Shown: in pieces, positions 44,900 to 55,453 of the stretch
How positions within the stretch are numbered: the stretch's first letter is position 1
How the letters are laid out: every line of letters begins with the position of its first letter
Origin: Thiohalophilus thiocyanatoxydans
Lineage (GTDB): Bacteria > Pseudomonadota > Gammaproteobacteria > UBA6429 > Thiohalophilaceae
Direction: 5' to 3'
Assembly: GCF_004366735.1 (NCBI RefSeq)
Contig: NZ_SOQX01000007.1
Coordinates: forward strand, 62,001 to 126,000
DNA length: 64,000 nucleotides
Position numbers and translations under genes: made by a program
The notes under the pieces: model-generated
The model's database searches: none
Told to the model about the DNA's origin: nothing
Seen by the model: only the letters and a program-made list of their open reading frames with translations

Positions 44900-45297
44900 C
44901 AGCTGCTGCTGTCCGACTCATACGGATAGCGGACATGACCGTAACGAATCACCAGTACTGTCAATGCGATGACCAGCGCCGCGCCGGCCACCGCCAGGAT
45001 ACGCCAGACATCCATGTCCTTCATATCCAGTATCATGTAACGGGCCAGGGCAATGATGGCGATATACAGCGGAATCCGGATCGGCAGTTTGCCCGACTTG
45101 AGATAGATGCCGACCATCGCCAGCACTTCCAGATAGATGAACATCAGCAGCAGATCCGCCAGGGTGACCGCCCGGGCCTCGACCATTACCCCGATCTCGA
45201 TGCCGAAGGCGATAATCGTCGCCACTGCGATCAGAACCAGCCCGATCTCCTGCAGCAGATCCAGCGACTCGCCTGTGACTATTTTCAGTTTTTTCAT
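44899..45297 (-). CDS. PsiE-family membrane protein (copy 1)
   Basis: 132 aa from ATG 45297 (MKKLKIVTGESLDLLQEIGL). Four TM helices, with LLLMFIYLEVLAMVGIYLKS and PLYIAIIALARYMILD typical of PsiE, the phosphate-starvation-induced family. Function unknown. A second, more distant copy is at 50612. Confidence 0.85.
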   Translation of the reverse strand: MKKLKIVTGESLDLLQEIGLVLIAVATIIAFGIEIGVMVEARAVTLADLLLMFIYLEVLAMVGIYLKSGKLPIRIPLYIAIIALARYMILDMKDMDVWRILAVAGAALVIALTVLVIRYGHVRYPYESDSSS

Positions 45298-45424
45298 TAA
45301 TACCACCTGTCAAATCGCCCTGTCGGGTGAAGGAATCGAAAACCATGCCAGTCAATCGTTCCCCCTTCTTCCCAACCCCGCGTTTGTTCGCTATATTCTC
45401 CGAAATCCGACACCAAGCCTACCC

Positions 45425-45619
45425 ATGCCCGACATTATCTGCAAACACTGCGACCATGTCTTTGACGACAGCCAGAACTACTGTCCCCACTGCCGTACGC
45501 CGACCCCGGCCCAGCAGGAGCGTCTCGCCGCCGGTTCCAAAAAGCGCTTCCTCTACGCCTTCATCGGGCTGATCGTGTTTGCCACGCTGATGATTCTGAT
45601 CCTGCCGCGCGACGCCTGA
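45425..45619 (+). CDS. Small zinc-ribbon membrane protein
   Basis: 64 aa from ATG 45425. N-terminal CKHC...CPHC ribbon (residues 6-23), a basic stretch, and one TM helix (YAFIGLIVFATLMILIL). Unknown. The ATG is chosen because the frame further upstream is not protein-like. Confidence 0.75.
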   Translation: MPDIICKHCDHVFDDSQNYCPHCRTPTPAQQERLAAGSKKRFLYAFIGLIVFATLMILILPRDA

Positions 45620-46026
45620 GCCCTCACCACAACCTTTCCCTTGCAACAATCCCCCTTAACCGGGCAACCGGACAGGCTCTTGTCAGCCTGGACATCCCCC
45701 GGGTACTGGCCGGTGTCCGACCCCGATCTTCCCTGTAACGGATTCAATCGGTGGAATTAGACTGAATCTAAACTACACTGTATCTAAAGGTTGGACACAC
45801 GGGCTGTGCCGGTTGTGTTCGGTCCCGGTCAATAGACGCTATTTTATTATCTGTTCAGGCAGGTTTGCGCGATGTATCAGGCCGATAAAGCGCGTCGACA
45901 ACCATCAGGCAACCGTCTGACGAGCCAATTTGAACCTGAGCGCAACATGAACGGTGTCCCGGACACCAAGCCGGACCCGTGTTCCTCAATTGAAACAAAC
46001 CACGACCCGATCATTTGCACCACACG
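45620..46026. other. Gene-free region upstream of katG
   Basis: Holds a GGACATC/GGTGTCC dyad near 45691-45719 and two direct copies of ACTG(A/T)ATCTAAA 16 nt apart at 45760-45787. No frame reads like a protein. Confidence 0.45.
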
Positions 46027-48316
<2,290 letters not shown>

Positions 48317-48336
48317 ATAACGGCTCAACGGTACGC

Positions 48337-48650
48337 AAAGGCGCAGGTCAGGTTGCGCGCAGCGCTACCTGACATTCTGCGTATCAACAGGCGTGTCACG
48401 CAGGCTAACGCCAGCGTGACCTACACTGGTTAGGTGCCAGGTGCTAGAGGCGTAGGTCAGGTTGCGCACAGCGCTACCTGACATTCTGCTAACACCCGCG
48501 TGACCTGCAGAATAAGCCGGAGTATAAGGTGCGCATGAATTTGGAACAGAGGCGGTTCGTTTCTATCTGGCGGCCTGAATACCTATTCCTGACAAGCAGC
48601 GCAAAGGCGTAGGTCAGGTTGCGCGCAGCGCTACCTGACATTCTGCGTAT
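48337..48650. repeat. Three copies of a REP-like palindrome
   Basis: Copies at 48337-48383, 48450-48490 and 48601-48650. Each has GGTCAGGTTGCGC and GCGCTACCTGACATTCTGC, forming a stem between GTCAGGT and ACCTGAC. They are nearly identical and all in the same orientation. The region 48317-48827 holds no gene. Confidence 0.85.
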
Positions 48651-48827
48651 CGACTGAAACGGACTATAACCTGAAGCAACAGGTATCAGGGATACGACTC
48701 TCTGGCACCTTTTTTATTTCAGACAGATCCCCTGCGCGGGATCCCCCTGCGCACTTGTTTTGCGTTTAAGCTCCCGACTACACTGAGGTCGGTCCACGCC
48801 CCCGGCGTTTAAACAAGGAACATCACC

Positions 48828-49427
48828 ATGACCGGCCTGAAACTCTACGACTTCGACCGTTCCGGCAACTGCTACAAGATCCGGCTGCTGCTGGCCATGC
48901 TGGGGCTGGACTACGAGCGCATCCCCACCGACAGCAGCGTCGGCGAGACCCAGACCCCTGAGTTCAAACGCCTTAACCCGCGCGGGCAGATCCCGGTGCT
49001 GATCGATGGCGAGACGCTGCTCTGGGATTCCATGGCGATCCTGGTTTACCTGGCGCGGCGCTACGGCGACGAGCGCTGGCTGGCGAGCGATGCCCTGGGC
49101 GAGGCGCGGGTGATGCAGTGGCTGGCCGTGTCGGAGAACGAACTGCTCTACGGCCTGGCCCGCGCCCGCGTCGCACTGCGCTTCAACAAGCCCTTTGATG
49201 TGGAACAGTGTCACCGCGACGCCACACCGGGGCTCGATACACTGGAGCAGCACCTGGGACACAACGACTGGCTGGCGGCGGATCACCTGACCATCGCCGA
49301 CATCGCCTGCTACCCCTACGTCACTCTCGCCGATGAAGCCGGTCTCTCCCTGGCTGATTACCCGGCGATCCGCGCCTGGCTGCAACGGATTGAAGCCGCA
49401 CCGGGCTGGGTGCCGATGGTCGAATGA
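48828..49427 (+). CDS. Glutathione S-transferase
   Basis: 199 aa. N-terminal thioredoxin fold with SGNCYKIRLLLAMLGL (Ser/Cys region), cis-Pro loop NPRGQIPVLIDG and DSMAILVYLARRYG; C-terminal helical domain with ADHLTIADIACYPYV. Detoxification or reductive function; substrate unknown. A clear AAGGAAC ribosome site precedes. Confidence 0.93.
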   Translation: MTGLKLYDFDRSGNCYKIRLLLAMLGLDYERIPTDSSVGETQTPEFKRLNPRGQIPVLIDGETLLWDSMAILVYLARRYGDERWLASDALGEARVMQWLAVSENELLYGLARARVALRFNKPFDVEQCHRDATPGLDTLEQHLGHNDWLAADHLTIADIACYPYVTLADEAGLSLADYPAIRAWLQRIEAAPGWVPMVE

Positions 49428-49445
49428 CCCGCCGGCAAGGGAGGA

Positions 49446-50267
49446 TTACAGGTTCGCCACCCTGCCCGGCTCCCCGGCCCACCTTTGAATAATGCGCGAC
49501 AGTTCGGCCAGGCCGTCGCTCAACGCAGCCGGACCGGGCTGTAATATCAACGGCGATTTGATCTCGTATAACTGGTTATCCCGTACCGCCGGGATCCGAT
49601 CCCAGCCGGGGCGTTCGGCCACCGTGGTCGGCTGGAACTTCTTGCCGCACCAGGAGCCGATGATGATCTCGGGCTGGTGTTCTATCACTTCGCGGTCATC
49701 GGCAATGATGCGCCGTTTGGCGTCGGGATGTTGCGCCCGATCCGCACAGACATCCTCACCGCCGGCGATGGCGATCAGCTCCGAGACCCAGCGGATGCCG
49801 GAGATCCTCGGCTCATCCCACTCCTCGAAATAGACCCGCGGCCGGCGTGACAGCGCGGCGGCCTGTTCCCGGGCCTGTTCGATATTCCCTGACAACTCGG
49901 CAACCAGCGCCTGCGCCTTTTCTCCGGCACCGACCATGTTGCCCAGCAGCAGGATGTTATCCAGAATCTCATCGACACGGCGCTGGTTGGTGATCAGCAC
50001 CTGCACGCCCTCGCGGATCAACCCGGCGGCGATGTCCGCCTGCAGATCGGAAAAGCCCACCACCAGGTCCGGTTCCAGCTCGAGAATCTTGTCCAGCTTC
50101 GCCGTGGTAAACGCCGCCACCTTCGGCTTCTCTTTGCGCGCCTGCGGCGGGCGCACGGTAAACCCCGAGATCCCGACGATCCGATCCTGCTCGCCCAGGC
50201 GATAAAGAATCTCGGTCGGCTCCTCGGTCAGGCAGACGATCCGCCGGGGCAGGCTGGCCTGCATCAC
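49446..50267 (-). CDS. BtuF-like cobalamin-binding protein without signal peptide
   Basis: 273 aa. Two-lobe ABC substrate-binding fold: RIVCLTEEPTEILYRLGEQD, then DKILELEPDLVVGFSDLQAD and EIIIGSWCGKKFQP. Family members bind vitamin B12 or related metal chelates in the periplasm. Neither a signal peptide nor a lipobox is seen, so it may be cytosolic or use another start. No transport genes are adjacent. Start overlaps the previous gene by 4 nt. Confidence 0.8.
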   Translation of the reverse strand: MMQASLPRRIVCLTEEPTEILYRLGEQDRIVGISGFTVRPPQARKEKPKVAAFTTAKLDKILELEPDLVVGFSDLQADIAAGLIREGVQVLITNQRRVDEILDNILLLGNMVGAGEKAQALVAELSGNIEQAREQAAALSRRPRVYFEEWDEPRISGIRWVSELIAIAGGEDVCADRAQHPDAKRRIIADDREVIEHQPEIIIGSWCGKKFQPTTVAERPGWDRIPAVRDNQLYEIKSPLILQPGPAALSDGLAELSRIIQRWAGEPGRVANL

Positions 50268-50494
50268 GATTTGCTCAACGCCCGGATCTTGCGAGTGTGC
50301 TGCAGCCGGTTATACTCCCCGCGCACTTCCAGCAGACAGCGACTGCACAGACAGTCCTCGTACTGCTCGGAGATATACTCCAGCTGCTCGGTACTCAGCA
50401 CCACCGTCTGGCACTGGCAGAGCATGATCGATCCGGACTTGCATTCAAAAAGTGTGTTACAACGCGCGCATTGTTTGGATTCATGTTTTGGCAT
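50264..50494 (-). CDS. Cysteine-rich CWC-type small protein
   Basis: 76 aa from ATG 50494. CARCNTLFECKSGSIMLCQC...CLCSRCLLEV: the CWC family zinc-binding pattern. Coupled to the BtuF-like gene. Confidence 0.8.
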   Translation of the reverse strand: MPKHESKQCARCNTLFECKSGSIMLCQCQTVVLSTEQLEYISEQYEDCLCSRCLLEVRGEYNRLQHTRKIRALSKS

Positions 50495-50517
50495 AACGAC
50501 TCCTGTTGTGACAAACA

Positions 50518-50574
50518 ACCCTCCCTGGCCACGCGGGTTATTGCTCTTATTTCCGAACTTTCCTGTTGAGATTG
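50518..50574. repeat. 62-nt repeat family, divergent copy
   Basis: ACCCTCCCTGGCCACGCGGG, an AT-rich middle and TCCTGTTGAGATTGA. Diverged relative of the five copies at 52-55 kb. Confidence 0.5.
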
Positions 50575-50611
50575 ATAAAACTGACTGGAACGAAAGATCT
50601 TCGCGATATTT

Positions 50612-51052
50612 TTACGATCCCAAATCCTTCGATATCATCTTTTCTCTTTGATACACAATGACCGAACCAATCCTGATTAAACCCAACACCAATATAAATG
50701 CGGAAAAGGCGTAGATCATATCGGGCTGCAACTCATGCTTGAACAGCGCAATTAATATCTCCCGAATAACAAAAACAATTGCCGCGTCGATAATAAAAGT
50801 AAGCCTGAGTCTGCTGGTATGAAAATACTCAACCAGAGAGCGGGATAACTCGATCAGTACATAGAGCGTGAGAACATCAGCAATAATGTCGATGTAGTAT
50901 CCAGTGACACCTTCAAAGGCAAGTAACTTCCAGGTCGTAAAAAACAGCTGCACCGCACCAATCGCCACGCCGAAAATCAGGAACACCAGAATAATCCCAA
51001 ATACGATATCAACGGCCTTGTTAAAATAACCCTGTATTTTTTTACTAATCAT
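50612..51052 (-). CDS. PsiE-like membrane protein (copy 2)
   Basis: 146 aa. Four TM helices; YIDIIADVLTLYVLIELSRS and FIIDAAIVFVIREILIALFK fit PsiE. More distant from copy 1 at 44899. Confidence 0.78.
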   Translation of the reverse strand: MISKKIQGYFNKAVDIVFGIILVFLIFGVAIGAVQLFFTTWKLLAFEGVTGYYIDIIADVLTLYVLIELSRSLVEYFHTSRLRLTFIIDAAIVFVIREILIALFKHELQPDMIYAFSAFILVLGLIRIGSVIVYQREKMISKDLGS

Positions 51053-51135
51053 GTATCCCTCTCATATCCTGAATGATACGCCCTGGTTTATAAAACTTTA
51101 TCCGAACATGGATGACCTCACCGAAACTCGCCGGC

Positions 51136-51645
51136 TCACAATAACGGCGCATTCACCTCCAGCTGCCAGCGGATATCGAAGTAGTCCTGCCGGCCGGAAA
51201 ACCGGAACTGCACCCGCTCCTCGTCAAAGCGGTAATTGCGCAACACTTCGTTGCCCGAGAAACGGCCGTTCAGGTTGTCCGTGGCATTCTTCTTGTTGAT
51301 CCCGTAGACCATCAGGTAATAGCTGCGCAGAACCTCCGCCGAGCTGAAATCCGCCGGGGTATTGCGCATCTCCAGCGTGGCATAGGGATACCAGCCCCAT
51401 TTGCTGTTATCCGGACTCGACTTGGTCAGCAGCACCATCATGGCGTTGCCCGCCTTCATCCGTTTTTTCTCCCTCGCCGACAACCGGCTGGGCAGCAGAT
51501 AGATCGTCAACTTGCCCACCTGCTCGTCCAGCACCGCGACCGAATCCTTGATTTCCAGCCGGGTCCCTGCTTTTTCGATATACCCCTGCGAGGCAGTACA
51601 CACCCCGGATATAACTAACGCCAGCAATGTAACCAGAATACGCAT
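51136..51645 (-). CDS. Exported hypothetical protein
   Basis: 169 aa from ATG 51645, with a signal peptide (RILVTLLALVISGVCTASQG). Beta-rich body (GKLTIYLLPSRLSAREKKRM, KWGWYPYATLEMRN). No family recognised. Confidence 0.65.
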   Translation of the reverse strand: MRILVTLLALVISGVCTASQGYIEKAGTRLEIKDSVAVLDEQVGKLTIYLLPSRLSAREKKRMKAGNAMMVLLTKSSPDNSKWGWYPYATLEMRNTPADFSSAEVLRSYYLMVYGINKKNATDNLNGRFSGNEVLRNYRFDEERVQFRFSGRQDYFDIRWQLEVNAPLL

Positions 51646-51693
51646 GGTCCCTCCCCATTGAGTCAATAACATCTCAATACTAAAAATCCCGCC

Positions 51694-52314
51694 TCACGCC
51701 GCCAGCAGCGTCTCGATCTGCTGCAGGTTGGCCTCGACATCGGTATAACTGTGCCGGATGAAATGGATCTGATCCCCCACCTTCAGCACCACGCTGGGAT
51801 AGCCGCGGGCGCCCAGTTGCTCCGCCAGCGCCATATCCGCCTGCAATTGTTGCGCGATATCATCCGAATGAATCCGCTCGATAAACGTCTCCCGCGGGAT
51901 GCCCAGCGCCTCACCCAGATCGTATAAATTGGCATACAGCGACGGATTGCCCGCCTCCAGGTAATAAAAGCGCTGAATCCGCTCGTCCATCGCCCGCTCC
52001 TTGCCATACTCGCGCGCCACCAGCGCCGCCTTGCAGGCCGGATACGTCGAGCGCAGCGGCGTATTCTGCGTCCAGAAATCGAAATTGAATTCCACCTCAC
52101 ACTGCTCGCTGATCCGCCGCCAGGTCTTTTGCAAATAGTCGCTGACCTCCGGCTCCATCGGCTCGTCCGTCTCCGGCGCCAGCCCGCCGAGCACGTAAAC
52201 CACCTCCACCCGGTCCGCCAGCGCCGCCTTCACCTGCGACCACACGGGCCGAAACCCCCAGCACCAGCTACACATCGGGTCATACAGATAATACAGCGTC
52301 GCTTCACGGCTCAT
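51694..52314 (-). CDS. DsbA-family oxidoreductase (FrnE-like)
   Basis: 206 aa without signal peptide. Active site CSWC in YLYDPMCSWCWGF, helical insertion, then GARGYPSVVLKVGD (cis-Pro). Cytosolic DsbA-like thioredoxin-fold protein, substrate unknown. Confidence 0.9.
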   Translation of the reverse strand: MSREATLYYLYDPMCSWCWGFRPVWSQVKAALADRVEVVYVLGGLAPETDEPMEPEVSDYLQKTWRRISEQCEVEFNFDFWTQNTPLRSTYPACKAALVAREYGKERAMDERIQRFYYLEAGNPSLYANLYDLGEALGIPRETFIERIHSDDIAQQLQADMALAEQLGARGYPSVVLKVGDQIHFIRHSYTDVEANLQQIETLLAA

Positions 52315-52350
52315 CTCACCTCACCCTCGCGCACCAGCGCGGTTAAAAAT

Positions 52351-52413
52351 AGTGCCGTCCGTGGCCATGCGGCTTGTTTTTATTATTCCCGCACCCCTCC
52401 CGTTGAGCACTGA
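52351..52413. repeat. 62-nt repeat family, copy 1
   Basis: Has GGCCATGCGG, TTATTCCCGC and CCCGTTGAGCACTGA. Between the DsbA gene start and the permease stop. Confidence 0.8.
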
Positions 52414-52464
52414 ATATAACCGGTTAAAATCAAATCGCTTCGACCTGTTTTTACGAACAGCTTT

Positions 52465-53781
52465 TTACGTCGCTTTGCGATAATGGCTTAAAAACAGGTG
52501 CTCCCCGAAGAAGACCAGTAGCAAGCCGACGATGGCGGTGTAGATCACCAGCATGTCGGTCTGCGCCTTGATGATCAGCAACGCCACCAGCACCACCAGG
52601 TCCAGGATGAGCGCCGTGATCAGTATATAAGCGTTGGCATTGATCTGTTTGCGGATGTGCCGCAGGATGCCCCAGTGCACCGCCATGTCCATGATGATGT
52701 AGAAGATCGCGCCCAGCGCCGCGATGCGACTCAGATCGAAGAAGATGGTCAGCAGCATGGCCAGCACGATAGTGTAGACCAGGGTGTGTTTCTGGATACT
52801 GCCCGGCATGCCGAAGTGGCTGTGCGGCACCAGCTTCATCTCGGTCAGCATGGCCAGCATGCGTGAGACGGCAAACACGCTGGCGATCACCCCCGAGACC
52901 GTGGCAATGATGGCAAACACCACCGTAAACCACAGGCCGTAATCACCGAAGGCCGGGCGGGCCGCCTCGGCCAGGGCATAGTCCCGCGCCCGGACGATCT
53001 CGGCGATAGACAGGTTGCCGCCCACCGCCAGGGTCACCAGCATGTACAGCACCAGACAGATCACGATGGAAATGACGATCGCCCGCCCGACATTGCGGTG
53101 CGGATCGACGATCTCCCCGCCGCTGTTGGTGATGGTGGTAAAGCCCTTGTAGGCCAGGATCGCCAGCGCCACCGCGCCAAGAAAACTGCCGCCCTCCAGA
53201 TTCGCCGGGGCCACCGAGATACTCTCGAACGACAGGCCCGAGACCCACAACCCGCCCAGGGCAAATACCACAATCCCGCCGATCTTGATGAAAGCCGTGA
53301 TGAAGGAGAAGGTCTCGATCAAGCGGTTGCTGAGGATATTGATCAAAAAGGCGAAGAACAGCAGCCCGACTCCGAGCACGATCACCAGCACACTGTCCTG
53401 GCTCACGTCGAACAACTGCAGGGTATAGGTGCCGAAGGTCCGCGCCACCAGGCTCTCGTTGATCACCATGGAGAAATACATCAGCAGCGCGCAGGCCCCG
53501 GTCATGACCGACTTGCCGTAGGCCTTCTCCAGAAACATCGCGATCCCGCCCGCCGACGGCCAGGCCCGGGACAGCTTGATATAGGAATAGGCACTGAAAC
53601 CCGAGATCACCGCCGCCAGCAGAAAGGCCAGCGGAAACCACTCCCGCGCCAGCTCCGCCACCTGCCCGGTCAGCGCGAAGATCCCGGCACCGATCATCAC
53701 CCCGGTACCCATCGCCACCGCCCCGGTCAGCGTCAGGCTGTTGGCCGTGTACTTCGCCGATCTGTCATCCGATCCCGGCAT
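52465..53781 (-). CDS. APC-family amino acid permease
   Basis: 438 aa, 12 TM helices. GTGVMIGAGIFALTG in TM1 is the APC substrate-binding glycine loop; ALAILAYKGFTTITNSGGEI in TM6 is also typical. The substrate cannot be told. Its first about 60 bases are copied at 55110. Confidence 0.9.
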   Translation of the reverse strand: MPGSDDRSAKYTANSLTLTGAVAMGTGVMIGAGIFALTGQVAELAREWFPLAFLLAAVISGFSAYSYIKLSRAWPSAGGIAMFLEKAYGKSVMTGACALLMYFSMVINESLVARTFGTYTLQLFDVSQDSVLVIVLGVGLLFFAFLINILSNRLIETFSFITAFIKIGGIVVFALGGLWVSGLSFESISVAPANLEGGSFLGAVALAILAYKGFTTITNSGGEIVDPHRNVGRAIVISIVICLVLYMLVTLAVGGNLSIAEIVRARDYALAEAARPAFGDYGLWFTVVFAIIATVSGVIASVFAVSRMLAMLTEMKLVPHSHFGMPGSIQKHTLVYTIVLAMLLTIFFDLSRIAALGAIFYIIMDMAVHWGILRHIRKQINANAYILITALILDLVVLVALLIIKAQTDMLVIYTAIVGLLLVFFGEHLFLSHYRKAT

Positions 53782-53820
53782 TCGCTCACTCGTCCCCTTT
53801 TATGCCTGCGCGATAAATAA

Positions 53821-53882
53821 AACCGTCCCTGGCCATGCGGCGTTTTATTGTTATTCCCGCAACGCTCCCGTTGAGCACTGAT
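53821..53882. repeat. 62-nt repeat family, copy 2
   Basis: CCGTCCCTGGCCATGCGG, AT-rich middle, AACGCTCCCGTTGAGCACTG. Upstream of the permease gene. Confidence 0.8.
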
Positions 53883-53925
53883 TAAAACTCATCTCAAGTA
53901 TTCTTTTCCCTAGATGCCGAGTTCC

Positions 53926-54429
53926 TCAGTAATAAAACCCGGCCATCAATTCCGCATAACTATCCGAGCAATCCGCAAAGATGCTGTTATCACAGTCCTG
54001 ATACCGGACATACGCCATGCCGACACCCAGCACCAGGTTGCGACCGGCGCGCGCATAGACGCCGGCCCGACCGCCCCAGGCATCACGATCCTCAAAGCCG
54101 TCGATGCGGGTACGGCGATAGAACCCCCCGACATAGGGTGACACGCTGCCCTGCCGGGCAAACACGTAATTCACTTTCGGGCTGATTTGTTCGATGCCCG
54201 GCGAGCCGCCAGACCAGACTTCATAATCCAGCCCCAGCTCCAGACCATCTGCCACATAATAGCCACCGCCGACCCCGAAGATCCGGTAGGTATCATCAAA
54301 CGCCCGGCCCTGACCCAGCACCACCGAGAGATTGAACGAGCCAGCATCGAAGGGATCCGCCGAGACCTTCAGCGGCAGCACAGTGCACAGCAGAACAAAC
54401 ACCAGAACAGCTCGATTCAGAACAGCCAT
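53926..54429 (-). CDS. Outer-membrane beta-barrel protein
   Basis: 167 aa with signal peptide (VLVFVLLCTVLPLKVSA). Strands IFGVGGGYYVADGLELGLDY, VSPYVGGFYRR, ending LMAGFYY with an aromatic terminus. Of the small OmpW/OprD-like kind; function unknown. Its 5' end is duplicated at 54832. Confidence 0.75.
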   Translation of the reverse strand: MAVLNRAVLVFVLLCTVLPLKVSADPFDAGSFNLSVVLGQGRAFDDTYRIFGVGGGYYVADGLELGLDYEVWSGGSPGIEQISPKVNYVFARQGSVSPYVGGFYRRTRIDGFEDRDAWGGRAGVYARAGRNLVLGVGMAYVRYQDCDNSIFADCSDSYAELMAGFYY

Positions 54430-54491
54430 GTCAAGTTCCTCTTGTAACCGCAGGGCCCCAATCGAGTCTAGCCCTGCCGATCGTTGTTAAA

Positions 54492-54554
54492 TAGTGCCTT
54501 CCCTGGCCATGCGGCTGTTTTTGTTATTCCCGCAACGCTCGCGTTGAGCACTGA
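54492..54554. repeat. 62-nt repeat family, copy 3
   Basis: AGTGCCTTCCCTGGCCATGC, then GTTATTCCCGCAACGCTC and GTTGAGCACTGA. Confidence 0.8.
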
Positions 54555-54831
54555 TTAAAACCGTTGATACTTCACTCTTTCGTTAAACAGGCATTTTTAC
54601 CGCAAAAATCGGGCTTCTAAGCCTCTATAAAGGCGATAAAACTGCATAATTTATTGCCAAATCATAAACTTGCATTGGTCCGACCCCGTTATTTTTGAAC
54701 GCAGCAGCACCGGGCGGTTTGAAGCCGGCCCCTGCAGGCAGACTCCGGGAGGCCATACTCCCATCTTCAGTACAGTTCCACAGGTTTTAATCTGTGTTCG
54801 TGGCACACAGTGTTCTGACCCCTTGATCACT

Positions 54832-55064
54832 CCACCGAGAGATTGAACGAGCCGGCATCGAAGGGATCCGCCGAGACCTTCAGCGGCAGCAGAGCGCATA
54901 GCAGGACAAACCCCAGAACAGATCGATTCAGAACATCCATTTCAAGTTCCTCTTGTGACCACAGGGCCCCAATCGAGTCTAACCCTGTAGGTCTTGTTAA
55001 ATAGTGCCTTCCGTGGCCATGCGGCTGTTTTTGTTATTCCCGCAACTCTCCCGTTGAGCACTGA
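54832..55064 (-). pseudogene. Duplicated 5' fragment of the beta-barrel gene
   Basis: A near copy of 54321-54554: the first about 36 codons of the barrel gene (signal peptide to SFNLSV), its ribosome site and upstream DNA, ending in repeat copy 4 (55002-55064). It is cut off at 54832, so no full product is possible. Confidence 0.85.
55002..55064. repeat. 62-nt repeat family, copy 4
   Basis: AGTGCCTTCCGTGGCCATGC, then CAACTCTCCCGTTGAGCACT. Confidence 0.8.
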
Positions 55065-55109
55065 AAAGCCTTCCAAATTTACCCATTAAAGGGCTTTGAC
55101 CCCTTTAAT

Positions 55110-55274
55110 CCGGTCAGCGTCAGGCTGTTGGCCGTGTACTTCGCCGATCTGTCATCCGATCCCGGCATTCGCTCCCTCGCCTCCTTTTATGCCTGCGCTA
55201 TAAATAAAAACCGTCCCTGGCCATGCGGAGTATTATTTTTATTCCCGCAACGCTCCCGTTGAGCACTGATTAAA
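55110..55274 (-). pseudogene. Duplicated 5' fragment of the permease gene
   Basis: Copy of 53723-53887: about the first 20 codons of the APC permease (start at 55168), upstream DNA and repeat copy 5 (55210-55270). Truncated, not functional. Confidence 0.85.
55210..55270. repeat. 62-nt repeat family, copy 5
   Basis: CCGTCCCTGGCCATGCGG, ATTCCCGCAACGCTCCCG, TTGAGCACTGAT. Confidence 0.8.
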
Positions 55275-55400
55275 ACCGTTGATACCTCACTCTTTCGTTA
55301 AACAGGTATTTTTACAGCAAAAATGGGGCATCTAAGCCTCTATAAAGGCGATAAAACTTCATAATTTATTGCCAAATCATTAACTTGCATTGGTCCGCCC
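55258..55400. repeat. Copy of the intergenic segment 54543-54685
   Basis: Includes CTCACTCTTTCGTTAAACAG and CCTCTATAAAGGCGATAAAA; few mismatches. Non-coding. Confidence 0.85.
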
Positions 55401-55453
55401 CTGCACTGCTTACCAAATCATTAACTTGCATTGGTCCGCCCCTGCACTGCTTA
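55372..55453. repeat. Perfect 41-bp tandem duplication at the island border
   Basis: Units 55372-55412 and 55413-55453 are identical. The last three bases of unit 2 are the stop codon of the restriction endonuclease gene. The unit begins CCAAATCATTAACTTGCATT. Confidence 0.95.

Noticed and set aside
48337-48650. CRISPR array
   Set aside because: Spacing is irregular (about 70 to 110 nt) and the units are stem-loops of REP type.
54651-54899. 82-aa open frame on - between the duplicated segments
   Set aside because: Runs through duplicated DNA and unrelated filler; no family or start signal.
55372-55453. CRISPR-like repeat pair
   Set aside because: Two units directly abutting with no spacer and no cas genes; a tandem duplication.
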